Assembly: GCF_047607445.1 (NCBI RefSeq)
Contig: NZ_JBLKRT010000011.1
Span: 48,169-112,168 of the forward strand
DNA from: Crystallibacter sulfonylureivorans_A
GTDB lineage: Bacteria > Actinomycetota > Actinomycetes > Actinomycetales > Micrococcaceae
Direction: 5' to 3'
DNA: 64,000 bases
Numbering within the stretch: position 1 is the first letter of the stretch; each line of letters starts with the position of its first letter. The notes beneath the pieces are model-generated. The model ran no database searches, was not told the DNA's origin, and worked only from the letters and a program-made list of their open reading frames with translations. The translations under genes and the position numbers were made by a program. Shown one piece after another: positions 44,056 to 52,556 of the stretch.

Positions 44056-46572
44056 CTAAACCGTTGCCAGGCCCTCCACTGGGGAGAGGCGGGCGGCGCG
44101 GCGGGCCGGCATCACCGAGGCCAGCAGCCCGGCCACCACGGCGACGGCCAGCACGGCCAGCAGTTGCAGCCACGGAACGTCCGGCACCACGGTGGCGAAG
44201 GCCCCCAGCGCGGACTGCGCGCCGAGCCAGCCGTACACCGCGCCCAGCACCGCGCCGATCAGCGCGGCCACGCCGGCGATCAGCACTGCCTCCAGGGCCA
44301 GCATGCCGCGCAGCTGCGACTTGGTGAGCCCCAGCGCCCGGAGCAGCGAGGATTCCTGCGTCCGTTCCAGCACCGAGAGCGAGAGCGTGTTCGCCACTCC
44401 CACCAGCGCGATCAGCACCGCCACGGCCAGCAGCCCGGTGACCACCAGCAGCAGCACGTCAATCACCTGGTTGAACGCGGCCCGTTCCACGGCGGCGCCG
44501 GAGATCTGGTATTCGTTCACGTCCAGTCCGGCGGCCAGCTGGCTGCGCAGGTCCAGCAGGGCCCAGGCGTCCAGATCGCGGTCCACCGAGACCCACAGCT
44601 GCGGCAAGGACGTGTAGTAGTCCTCGCTGTCGGCGGCGGGCAGCTCCGGAACGCCGATTTCCGCGGCCACGGCGGAGGAGATCAGCGGCGGCAGGGTCCG
44701 GCTGTCGGCCTCCACCACGGTCAGCTCCTTGGAGCCCTTGCTGCCGGTCACGGTCAGGGTCTTCAACTCGGAGCCCTGCGGCATCAGCACGGTGTTCCCG
44801 TCCAGCATCAGGGTCTTGTCCTGCAGCAGGTCCAGCTGCTCCGGCGCCAACTGGTACACGCCGGTGCGCGCCCCGTGGACCTCGGCATGACCGCCGTTCG
44901 TAATCAAACCGGCGGCCGCAACGCCGTCGTAATTCATAGCGGAGGCCGCCGCCGATGCATCCAGCGGCTGCTCCTCCAAGGTGAGCTCGCCTACGGAAAG
45001 GTCCACCGGGTATTCCGCGCCCAACTGGCCGTCGAAGGCGGTGCGCGAGGTCTGCGCGCCGGTCATCATCATCGCCACCAGGGTCACGCCGATCAGCAGC
45101 GCCGTGGCGGTCGCGGAGGTACGGCCGGGGTTGCGCACGGCGTTGACCGCCGCCAGTTTGCCCGGGACGCCGGCCGGCTTCGCGAGCGCGCCCACCGCCG
45201 TCACCAGCGGCGGCACGAACAGCGTGGCGCACAGCAGCAGTCCGATAAAGGACAGCATGCCGCCGGGCAGGGCAATCAGCAGGTTTGCGGAGACCGCGCC
45301 CAGCGCGAGCACGACGGCGCCGCCGACCGTGAGCGCGACGCCCACCGCGAGCCTGACCTTGCCTTTGGCATTCCCGGCGCGGGCCTCGTCGGCCGGCCGC
45401 AGCGCAGCCAGCGGAGCAACCCGGGTGGCGGCACGGGCCGGGGCCAGCGCGGCCAGGACGGTGAGGAGGATCCCCACCGCCAGCCCGACGGCGACGGCCA
45501 CCGGCGGCACAGCCAATGCGGCGAACTCGGTGTCCGGCTGCGCCTGCAGCACGGCGATGATGCCGGCCATCAGGCCTACCGCGCCCAGCACGCCCACGAT
45601 GGACGCGACCACGCCCACTAGCAGCGCTTCGGCCAGCACGGAGTTGCGGATCTGCTTGCGGTCCGCGCCGATGCAGCGCAGCAGCGCCAGCTCACGGGTG
45701 CGCTGGGCGATCAGCACGGAGAACGTATTGGCCACTACCAGGGCGGAGACCAGCAGCGCCACCAGCGCGAACGCCAGCAGCACCACGGTGAGCTGGTCGG
45801 TTCCGCCGGTGAAGCTCGCCACCACTGCCTTGGTCTGCTCTTCGGCGGTGTTCACGGTGGCATCGGCGAAACCGGCATCGGCCAGCGCGGCCGCCACGGC
45901 AGTCTTCACCGCGGTCGCGTCGGCGCCGGACGCCAAATCCAGCTGGATGGAGCGCAGCTGCGGCCCACCTTCGCCAGCCAGCTGCTGGACCAGTTCGCCG
46001 CGGGTAAAGAACTGCGGCTGGCCCATCAAGAACGGATCCTTGGAGGCCTTTACAATGCCGGAAATTGTCAGCCCGGTTCCAGCAGCGGCGAGGTCCTCGG
46101 CCGCAACCAGACCGCCGGCCGGGGCCAGTTCCACGGTGTCGCCGGCGGCCAGTCCATGTTTTTCCGCGGTGCCGGCGTCCAGGGCCACCTCGCCGTCGCC
46201 CGGCAGTTTGCCGCTCAGCAGGTCCAGGTTGTCCAGCCCGGCAGGCGCCGTGTTCTGCAGCGCGCCGTATCCTGATTCGGTCGGCGTGCCGAACGCGATC
46301 CACCCCATCTCCTGCGCGTACACCGCGCCCACGCCGTCGGTGCCCCTGACGGCGTCAACGGCCGGTGTATCCAGCGGAGCCGAGGGTCCCTCGGTCACCA
46401 CCAGGTCCGCGTTCCGGAAACCGGCGCCGATGCTGTTGCCCAGCGACGCTTCCGTGGAGGCGTTGACCATCAGCGTGGCGGTCAGGAACCCCACCGCCAT
46501 CATCACGGCAAGCCCGACGGCGATGAACCGCCGCGCGTGCTGCCTCACCTGTGCGAGTGCTACTTGCAGCAT
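44056..46572 (-). CDS. FtsX-family ABC-transporter permease (MacB-like, two FtsX domains)
   Basis: 838 aa. N-terminal helix (RRFIAVGLAVMMAVGFLTATLMV), a ~200-residue outer domain, then FtsX helices with ISVLIAQRTRELALLRCIGADRKQI-type sequence. A second outer domain follows, then the C-terminal FtsX set (SLSVLERTQESSLLRALGLTKSQLRGML and PARRAARLSPVEGLATV). About ten helices in total. Three bases separate it from its ATPase upstream. Substrate unknown; related systems act in lipid, peptide or envelope-stress export. Confidence 0.93.
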   Translation of the reverse strand: MLQVALAQVRQHARRFIAVGLAVMMAVGFLTATLMVNASTEASLGNSIGAGFRNADLVVTEGPSAPLDTPAVDAVRGTDGVGAVYAQEMGWIAFGTPTESGYGALQNTAPAGLDNLDLLSGKLPGDGEVALDAGTAEKHGLAAGDTVELAPAGGLVAAEDLAAAGTGLTISGIVKASKDPFLMGQPQFFTRGELVQQLAGEGGPQLRSIQLDLASGADATAVKTAVAAALADAGFADATVNTAEEQTKAVVASFTGGTDQLTVVLLAFALVALLVSALVVANTFSVLIAQRTRELALLRCIGADRKQIRNSVLAEALLVGVVASIVGVLGAVGLMAGIIAVLQAQPDTEFAALAVPPVAVAVGLAVGILLTVLAALAPARAATRVAPLAALRPADEARAGNAKGKVRLAVGVALTVGGAVVLALGAVSANLLIALPGGMLSFIGLLLCATLFVPPLVTAVGALAKPAGVPGKLAAVNAVRNPGRTSATATALLIGVTLVAMMMTGAQTSRTAFDGQLGAEYPVDLSVGELTLEEQPLDASAAASAMNYDGVAAAGLITNGGHAEVHGARTGVYQLAPEQLDLLQDKTLMLDGNTVLMPQGSELKTLTVTGSKGSKELTVVEADSRTLPPLISSAVAAEIGVPELPAADSEDYYTSLPQLWVSVDRDLDAWALLDLRSQLAAGLDVNEYQISGAAVERAAFNQVIDVLLLVVTGLLAVAVLIALVGVANTLSLSVLERTQESSLLRALGLTKSQLRGMLALEAVLIAGVAALIGAVLGAVYGWLGAQSALGAFATVVPDVPWLQLLAVLAVAVVAGLLASVMPARRAARLSPVEGLATV

Positions 46573-46575
46573 GGC

Positions 46576-47349
46576 TTAGGCCCCCAGCTTGGCCAGCGAA
46601 GCCAGGATCGTGTCGGTGTTAGGGCGGTCCAGTTCGCCGACCAGCGCGCCGTCGTTCATCAGCACCACGCGGTCTGCGTAGGAGGCGGCCACCGGATCGT
46701 GCGTGACCATGATGATGGACTGGCCCATCTCCTGGCAGGACCGGCGCAGCAGCGAAAGCACTTCGGCTCCCACCTTCGAATCAAGGTTGCCGGTGGGCTC
46801 GTCGCCGAACACCACGTCCGGGCGCGTCAGCAGAGCCCGGGCCACGGCCACCCGCTGCTGCTGTCCGCCGGACAGCTCGTGCGGGCGGTGTGCCAGCCGG
46901 TCGGTCAGGCCGAGCGTCTTGGTGACGTAGCCGAACCACTCGTTGTCCACCGTCCCGTTGGCCAGCGAGATGGGCAGCGTGATGTTCTGCTCCGCGGTTA
47001 GCGTGGGCACCAGGTTGAAGGCCTGGAAGACGAAGCCCACGCGCTCGCGGCGCAGCTTGGTCAGCTGGGAGTCGTTGAGTCCCGTGATCTCCGTGCCGCC
47101 GATCCAGATGTTGCCCGAGTCGGCGGTGTCCAGCCCGGCCAAGCAATGCATCAACGTGGACTTGCCGGATCCGGACGGGCCCATGATCGCGGTGAACTTG
47201 CCGGCGTCGAAGTTGGCGTCCACATTCTTGAGGGCGTGCACACGGGTATCGCCGGTGCCGTAGATCTTGTTCAGGCCGCGGGTGGCAGCGGCCGCGGCGG
47301 CGCGTCCGGGGGCGGCGCCGGCGAGTGATTGCTCAGTTTTAGTGGTCAT
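46576..47349 (-). CDS. ABC-transporter ATP-binding protein (MacB/LolD type)
   Basis: 257 aa. Walker A GPSGSGKST, Q-loop FVFQAFNLVPTLTAEQNITL, signature LSGGQQQRVAVAR, Walker B DVVFGDEPTGNLD and H-loop VTHDPVAA. The segment YGTGDTRVHALKNVDANFDAG is typical of LolD/MacB ATPases. An N-terminal Ala-rich ~20-residue extension precedes the domain. Transcribed with the FtsX permease downstream. Confidence 0.95.
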   Translation of the reverse strand: MTTKTEQSLAGAAPGRAAAAAATRGLNKIYGTGDTRVHALKNVDANFDAGKFTAIMGPSGSGKSTLMHCLAGLDTADSGNIWIGGTEITGLNDSQLTKLRRERVGFVFQAFNLVPTLTAEQNITLPISLANGTVDNEWFGYVTKTLGLTDRLAHRPHELSGGQQQRVAVARALLTRPDVVFGDEPTGNLDSKVGAEVLSLLRRSCQEMGQSIIMVTHDPVAASYADRVVLMNDGALVGELDRPNTDTILASLAKLGA

Positions 47350-47446
47350 ACTCCTACGGTAGGGAACCGATGTCCCGGTCCGGATCCGCCGCCGGGCTGG
47401 TATTCGCCGCCGCCGCGCTCATACCCAGGGTGGAGAAGTGGCCCCC

Positions 47447-47789
47447 GGTGGCCGACCAAGCGAGCGCCAGCGAGCGTGTGGAGACCCGCCCCCTGTGGTC
47501 GACCAAGCCTGGGACGTTTGCTCCGGTGGTCGACAAGCGAGCGCCAGCGAGCGCGTGGAGACCGTAGTACACGGCAGCAATCGTCGGGGCTGGGGGATCG
47601 TGAGGGCTGGGTAAATCGGTGAGGGCACCGTCCATGGGGGGTGCCCTCACCGATTTACCCCGCCCTCGACCGAACGGTCGTCCCGATGGCTGGACCGAAC
47701 CGGGCGCGAAGACCTTACGGAGGCCGACCAAATGTGGGAGCGCTGCCCCGGTCGTCGACCAAGCGAGCGCCGGCGAGCGCGTGGAGACC
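47447..47789. repeat. Extragenic 39-40-bp repeat, three copies
   Basis: Copies at 47447-47486, 47525-47563 and 47750-47789 share GGTGGTCGACAAGCGAGCGC and then CAGCGAGCGCGTGGAGACC with a few changes. All are in the same orientation within the 557-bp gap between the exporter ATPase and the LCP gene. To my recollection similar extragenic repeats are widespread in Arthrobacter-type genomes. No gene is visible in the gap. Confidence 0.85.
47604..47665. repeat. Palindromic element, family 1, copy C
   Basis: 26-bp arms with one mismatch (GGGCTGGGTAAATCGGTGAG... against CTCACCGATTTACCCCGCCC) and a 10-bp centre that includes TCCATGG. The right end continues as CTCG, as in copy B. It sits between divergent genes and between two of the 40-bp repeats. 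Confidence 0.85.
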
Positions 47790-47906
47790 CGAGCGGAGAC
47801 CGCCCGCTCCCGAAGCCCCGCCCAACCACCGAGGCGGAACACGGCAGGACACGCCGCAGTGGTGAAACCTTTGTGCTTCGGGTGCGGGAGAGTGGAACAT
47901 TGAGCC

Positions 47907-49037
47907 ATGAAGCTTACGCGCCTGGCCGCACTGCCCCTTGTCTCCCTACTGGTTTTGACCGGCTGCGCCCCGAAGGAACAGCCGGCCCGCCCGCTGACGT
48001 CGGCCACGGCGACGCCAACGCCGACGTCAAGTGTGGAAACAGGGGACATGCCGGCCGCGCTGGCGAAACTGGCCACCGCACTCTACGAGGGCGGCGAGCT
48101 CAAGGCCAACAAGCGGACGGCAAGCGCGCTCGCGGACCGCAAGCCGGTGGACACCACGATCACCGTGAAGGCGTCCACCGGCAAATGGAACAAGCAGAAG
48201 ATGGCCGTGCTGACGTCGGACAAGGACGTGACCCTCGCCGTCGAAAAGGGTGGCACCTGGACCGCGGTCGGTGGTTGGTGGCCGTCGCTCGGCGTCAAGA
48301 AACCCGTGCTGGGCGGCAAGCGTCACGTCCTGGTCATCGGCTCCGATGCCCAGAAGAGTAAGGGCGAGAAGGTTCGCGAAGCCCGAGCCGATGCCCTTCA
48401 GGTGGTTGGCGTGGACGGCAAGGGCGGCGGCGGAATCCTGGGCATTCCGCGCGACCTCTGGGTGAATATGCCGGGCGGCGGGCAGGCGAAAATTAACGCG
48501 GCCATGATGCAGGGTGGGCCTAAAGCTCAGCAGAAGGTCGTAACGGATGCGACAGGCCTGAAGGTGGAGGGCTACATCCTCACCGGTTTCAAGGGCTTCG
48601 AAAACCTGGTCGATGACATAGGCGGAGTGACCGTCGACGCGCCCGTCCCGGTGCTCGACGTCAAGGCGGGAAAGAGCAAGCTCGACGGCGAGACGGCGCT
48701 GGACTTCGCCCGGGAACGAAAGACCTTGCCGGGCGGCGACTTCGATCGCTCAGCACACCAGGGCGTCCTGCTGCTCGGATTCGCCGCACTGGCAAAGATG
48801 AACGGTCCGGCCGGACTCGTCGATCTGCTCTCCGCCGCCGATCCGCTGGTGGAGACCAACCTGACCGCGGAGCAGGCGCTGACACTCGGCGCCTGGGCGT
48901 ACAAGACGGATCCGCGCAAGGTCGGCGGCGAAGTGCCCGAGCCCCCATTCGGGTACAGCTCGGACGGCCAGTTCATGCTGCATCTGGACACGCCGACCCG
49001 CAAGATTTTCGATTCCTTCGCGGACGGCAACCTGTAG
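47907..49037 (+). CDS. LytR-CpsA-Psr (LCP) family lipoprotein
   Basis: 376 aa. Signal peptide with lipobox LVLTG|C at the N-terminus, where LCP proteins more often carry a membrane helix. The LCP core starts about residue 135: HVLVIGSDAQ, then RADALQVVGVDGKGGGGILGIPRDLWVNMPG, which parallels the R.D....SIPRD motif that binds the polyprenyl phosphate, followed by KINAAMMQGG and LDGETALDFARERKTLPGGDFDRSAHQ. The family transfers glycopolymers to peptidoglycan. The ~110 residues before the core are unusual. Confidence 0.85.
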   Translation: MKLTRLAALPLVSLLVLTGCAPKEQPARPLTSATATPTPTSSVETGDMPAALAKLATALYEGGELKANKRTASALADRKPVDTTITVKASTGKWNKQKMAVLTSDKDVTLAVEKGGTWTAVGGWWPSLGVKKPVLGGKRHVLVIGSDAQKSKGEKVREARADALQVVGVDGKGGGGILGIPRDLWVNMPGGGQAKINAAMMQGGPKAQQKVVTDATGLKVEGYILTGFKGFENLVDDIGGVTVDAPVPVLDVKAGKSKLDGETALDFARERKTLPGGDFDRSAHQGVLLLGFAALAKMNGPAGLVDLLSAADPLVETNLTAEQALTLGAWAYKTDPRKVGGEVPEPPFGYSSDGQFMLHLDTPTRKIFDSFADGNL

Positions 49038-49095
49038 TTCGGCGGCTGCGGCTGCCGGGCGCCTGGGAGACGACGGCAACCTGTAGTTCGGCGGC
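49023..49095. repeat. 49-bp-period duplication spanning the LCP stop codon
   Basis: GACGGCAACCTGTAGTTCGG with GGC continuing (24 bp, including the last codons and stop of the LCP gene) at 49023-49046 recurs exactly at 49072-49095. The second copy is non-coding. Confidence 0.85.
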
Positions 49096-49193
49096 CGCGC
49101 TGGCCGCAGGGCTGCCGCGCATCCGGGGAGCCGGCGGCATCCAGTGGCACAGCGCCTGCCGGCTGCCCCATGGTCCCGCGCGCACCCGCCCGG

Positions 49194-49892
49194 CTACGGC
49201 GTAACGACCCCGGTTTCGTAGGCGATCAACACGGCCTGCACCCGGTCGCGCGCGTTGAGTTTGGCCAGGATGTGGCCCACGTGGGTCTTCACAGTTGCCT
49301 CGGACAGGAACAACTGCGCGGCAATTTCCGGGTTGGAGAGGCCCTGCGCAATCAGCGTGAACACTTCGCGCTCCCGAGCGGTCAGCGTTTCGACCGCCGC
49401 ATGGCTGCGACTGGCCGGGCCCGGCGTACGCAGCATCGGTGCCACGTGTTCCAGCAGCCGCCGCGTGGTGGACGGCGCAATCACCGCGTCGCCCCGGTGC
49501 ACCGTGCGGATGGCGCCCAGCAGTTCCTCCGGCGGGGCGTCCTTGAGCAGGAATCCGCTGGCTCCGGCCTGAATGGCGGCCAGCGCGTACTCGTCGAGGT
49601 CGAACGTCGTCAGCACCACTACCTTTAGGTCCGCCCGGTCCGAACCCGCGGGCTGCGCGGCGGCGGTGCCCAGCAGCTTGGTAGTCGCCTCAATCCCGTC
49701 CATGCCGGGCATGCGGACATCCATGAGCACGACGTCGGCGCGCACCTTTCCGAGCGCGCTCACGGCTTCGCGCCCATCGCCGGCTTCGGCCACCACCTCC
49801 AGGTCCGGCTGGGAATTGATCAGCATCTTGAAGCCGCCGCGGACCAGCTGCTGGTCGTCGACGAGGGCAACGCGGATAGGGGAGTCGGTCAT
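49194..49892 (-). CDS. NarL/FixJ-family response regulator
   Basis: 232 aa from the ATG at 49892 (MTDSPIRVALVDDQQLVRGG). Receiver domain with phosphoacceptor Asp58 (VVLMDVRMPGMDG) and lysine after VVLTTFDLDEYALAAIQAGASGFLLKD. LuxR-type helix-turn-helix LTAREREVFTLIAQGLSNPE with ATVKTHVGHILAKL at the C-terminus. Lies 52 bp downstream of its histidine kinase and forms a two-component system. Signal unknown; the LCP gene convergent to it suggests an envelope theme but is not evidence. Confidence 0.95.
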   Translation of the reverse strand: MTDSPIRVALVDDQQLVRGGFKMLINSQPDLEVVAEAGDGREAVSALGKVRADVVLMDVRMPGMDGIEATTKLLGTAAAQPAGSDRADLKVVVLTTFDLDEYALAAIQAGASGFLLKDAPPEELLGAIRTVHRGDAVIAPSTTRRLLEHVAPMLRTPGPASRSHAAVETLTAREREVFTLIAQGLSNPEIAAQLFLSEATVKTHVGHILAKLNARDRVQAVLIAYETGVVTP

Positions 49893-49944
49893 CGGGATCT
49901 TTCTTGGTCGGGCTGGGCCAGCCGATGGGCGGCAGGCTTCGGCT

Positions 49945-51126
49945 TCAGGCTTCGGTGTAGGGGATGTAGGCCGAGACGCGGAATCCGCCGCCGGCGCGCG
50001 GTCCGGCGTCAACCGTTCCATCGTAGAGCGCCAGCCGTTCGGCCATCCCGGTAAGGCCCTGCTGGCTTCCCGCGGTGGCCGGGTCTGCGGCGGCGCCCCG
50101 GCCGTCGTCGTTAATCTGCAGTTCCAGGCCGCGGACAGTCCATTCCAGACGCACCTGCGCCGAGGCCTCGGGCCCGGCGTGCTTGAGGACGTTGGTCAGG
50201 CCTTCCTGCACCACCCGGTAGGCCGTCAGCTCGGCGCCCGCTGGCATCGACCGTCTCGGGCCGCCGAACTGCTCCAGCTGCACGTCCAGCCCGGAGCGGC
50301 GGACGGTGTCTACCAGGGTCTCCACGTCGGCCAGCGTCGGCAACGGCCGGGTGGAGGCAATCTCGTCTCCGCGCAGCACGCCCAGCAGCCGACGCATGTC
50401 CTGCAGCGACGTGCGGCCGGTTTCGGCGATGGTTGCCAGGGTTCCGGTGGCAATGGCCGGGTCCTGCACGCTGGCGTACCGGGCGCCGTCGGCCTGCGTA
50501 ATGATGACGGAGAGCGAATGCGCCACGATGTCATGCATTTCGCGCGCGATGTGACTGCGTTCATCCGCGGCGGCCAGATCGCGCTCCTGCTGGCGTTCCA
50601 CTTCAAGCCTGCGGGCGCGGTCCTCCAGCGCTCGGACGGTCAGCCGCCGGTTGCGGACTAAGTCGCCGAACATCCAGCAGGCAAGCACCAAGGCGTCGAC
50701 TGCTACCAGAGCAACCAAGTAAAAGGGCGCGGTGCCTCCAGTGAACGGATCCGTGATGCCGTAGCGGATCACGTACATCGCCCCGCCTAGCAGTGCCAGC
50801 ACCAAGCCGCCCAGGCTGCTCCAGCGGGGGCCGTACGCCGCCAACGAGTAGACGGTGACCAACACAAACACATGCGCGGGCAGCGGCTCGCCGATGACAG
50901 CCACATTCATTAGGGCCGCTGCCGCCATTGCCACCCCGGACTGCCAGGGATACGTTCGCCGCCAGGCGAGTGGGACAACCAACAACGCCGACATCACGAA
51001 TGCCGCCAGATGGGCCATCGCCAGGTAGGGCAGGACAAACGCCACTACGGCCGCCAGCATCAGGATCAGATCTACTTTGCCGGTATTGGCCTGGAGCCAG
51101 CGGTAGATTTTGTGGTGCACGCCCAT
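49945..51126 (-). CDS. NarL-type sensor histidine kinase (HisKA_3)
   Basis: 393 aa from the ATG at 51126 (an in-frame TTG lies three codons upstream). Four to five membrane helices within residues ~18-155 with little extracellular sequence, so sensing is probably in or at the membrane. Dimerisation domain ERSHIAREMHDIVAHSLSVI with phosphoacceptor His198. HATPase_c motif VVQEGLTNVLKHAG and GLTGMAERLALYDG. Similar in plan to DesK/LiaS-type kinases. Confidence 0.93.
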   Translation of the reverse strand: MGVHHKIYRWLQANTGKVDLILMLAAVVAFVLPYLAMAHLAAFVMSALLVVPLAWRRTYPWQSGVAMAAAALMNVAVIGEPLPAHVFVLVTVYSLAAYGPRWSSLGGLVLALLGGAMYVIRYGITDPFTGGTAPFYLVALVAVDALVLACWMFGDLVRNRRLTVRALEDRARRLEVERQQERDLAAADERSHIAREMHDIVAHSLSVIITQADGARYASVQDPAIATGTLATIAETGRTSLQDMRRLLGVLRGDEIASTRPLPTLADVETLVDTVRRSGLDVQLEQFGGPRRSMPAGAELTAYRVVQEGLTNVLKHAGPEASAQVRLEWTVRGLELQINDDGRGAAADPATAGSQQGLTGMAERLALYDGTVDAGPRAGGGFRVSAYIPYTEA

Positions 51127-51255
51127 GATCCACAACTCTAGGATGTCGGCCGGACAGCCGCGTCATGCCGCGGTCTGAGATTTGTGGGGCGGGGGACCGC
51201 CGCGTCGACCGCCCGCCCCACCTCGTCGACCGGACAGTTCGTCGCCCGCCCACTC

Positions 51256-51299
51256 TTCAGCAGGCGGCCCTATCAGCTCTGAAGCGGCCGCCTGCTGAA
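51256..51299. repeat. Palindromic element, family 2, copy B
   Basis: 14-bp perfect arms TTCAGCAGGCGGCC and complement with a 16-bp centre. Shares TTCAGCAGG/CCTGCTGAA ends with 43893-43934. Located in the 300-bp gap between the divergent kinase and leuB genes. Confidence 0.85.
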
Positions 51300-51373
51300 T
51301 AGTCGATGGACAGTTGAGGGGACGAGCGCTTGAACCCCCGCGGCCCCACCGACCAGCGCCCCGCCCTCCTGTT

Positions 51374-51403
51374 CACATAATGGGACGGTTTGCCCAGAAT
51401 GTG
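51374..51403. promoter_or_regulatory. Candidate operator upstream of leuB
   Basis: CACATAATGGG and CCCAGAATGTG form an 11-bp imperfect inverted repeat (9 of 11 paired) around 8 bp, 24-53 bp upstream of the leuB ATG. The left half ATAATGGGACG matches ATAGTGAGACG upstream of ilvBNC at 9 of 11 positions, suggesting a common regulator. Confidence 0.5.
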
Positions 51404-51426
51404 GACCCCCTCCCTAAAATAAATCC

Positions 51427-52491
51427 ATGAGCGCAGCAACGAAGGCATTCTCCCTGGCAGTCATTCCCGGCGACGGCATCGGTCCGGAGGTCGTGGCCGA
51501 GGCGGTGAAGGTCCTTGAGGCGGCAACTGCCGGCGGCGACGCCACCTTCGAGCTGACCGAATACCCGCTGGGCGCCGAACACTGGCTGGCCACCGGCGAG
51601 ACCTTGCCCGAGGAGACGCTGGAGCAGCTGCGCAAGCATGACGCCATCCTGTTCGGCGCCGTCGGTGCCGCCCCCGGCGATACCCGCATCCCGTCCGGCA
51701 TCATCGAACGTGAGATGCTGCTCAAGCTGCGCTTCTCGCTGGACCACTACGTGAACCTGCGCCCGGCCAAACTGCTGCCCGGGGTGGCCAGTCCGCTGGC
51801 GAACCCAGGCGAGGTGGACTTCGTCGTCGTTCGCGAAGGCACCGAAGGTCCGTATGTGGGCAACGGCGGTGCGCTGCGGGTGGGCACTCCGCACGAGATC
51901 GCCACCGAGGTTTCGGTCAATACCGCGCACGGCGTGGAGCGCGTGGTCCGCGACGCCTTCCTCCGCGCCTCCGCCCGCCGCAACAAGCTCACGCTGGTGC
52001 ACAAGCACAACGTGCTGGTCCATGCCGGCCACCTGTGGCGCCGCACTGTGGAGACCGTCGGCGCGGAGTTCCCGGACGTCGCCGTCGACTACCTGCACAT
52101 CGACGCGGCGACCATCTTCATGGTCACCGACCCGGCGCGCTTCGACGTGATCGTCACCGACAATCTGTTCGGCGACATCATCACCGACCTGGCCGCGGCG
52201 ATCACCGGCGGTATCGGACTGGCAGCGTCCGGCAACATCAACATGGACCGCACCGCCCCGTCGATGTTCGAACCGGTGCACGGCTCCGCCCCGGACATCG
52301 CCGGCCAGCAGAAGGCCGACCCCACGGCAGCCATCCTGTCCGTGGCGCTGCTGCTGGATCACCTAGGCCTGGCGGATGCCGCAGCCCGCGTGCAAAAGGC
52401 GGTGGAGGACGACGTCGCAGCCCGGGGGGGTGCCTCCCGCACCACTGCGCAAATCGGCGATGCCATCAGTGCCGCTTTGGCAGTAGGCTAG
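51427..52491 (+). CDS. leuB: 3-isopropylmalate dehydrogenase
   Basis: 354 aa. LAVIPGDGIGPEVVAEAVKVL at the N-terminus, GAVGAAPGDTRIPSGI, substrate arginines in EREMLLKLRFSLDHYVNLRPAK, and metal-binding aspartates in VTDPARFDVIVTDNLFGDIITDLAA. HGSAPDIAGQQKADPTAAILS near the end carries the NAD-binding loop. Oxidative decarboxylation step of leucine synthesis. leuCD are not in the window. ilvE follows after 65 bp on the same strand, probably one operon. Confidence 0.97.
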   Translation: MSAATKAFSLAVIPGDGIGPEVVAEAVKVLEAATAGGDATFELTEYPLGAEHWLATGETLPEETLEQLRKHDAILFGAVGAAPGDTRIPSGIIEREMLLKLRFSLDHYVNLRPAKLLPGVASPLANPGEVDFVVVREGTEGPYVGNGGALRVGTPHEIATEVSVNTAHGVERVVRDAFLRASARRNKLTLVHKHNVLVHAGHLWRRTVETVGAEFPDVAVDYLHIDAATIFMVTDPARFDVIVTDNLFGDIITDLAAAITGGIGLAASGNINMDRTAPSMFEPVHGSAPDIAGQQKADPTAAILSVALLLDHLGLADAAARVQKAVEDDVAARGGASRTTAQIGDAISAALAVG

Positions 52492-52556
52492 TTAGCGGTT
52501 ACTAACCAAAACCATTTATTGACGCACAAGGGCGTGCCCTCACCGCGGAGGAACCC

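Noticed and set aside
47447..47789. Repeats considered as a CRISPR or an integron attachment array
   Set aside because: Spacing is irregular, there are no spacers of constant length, and no integrase is present.
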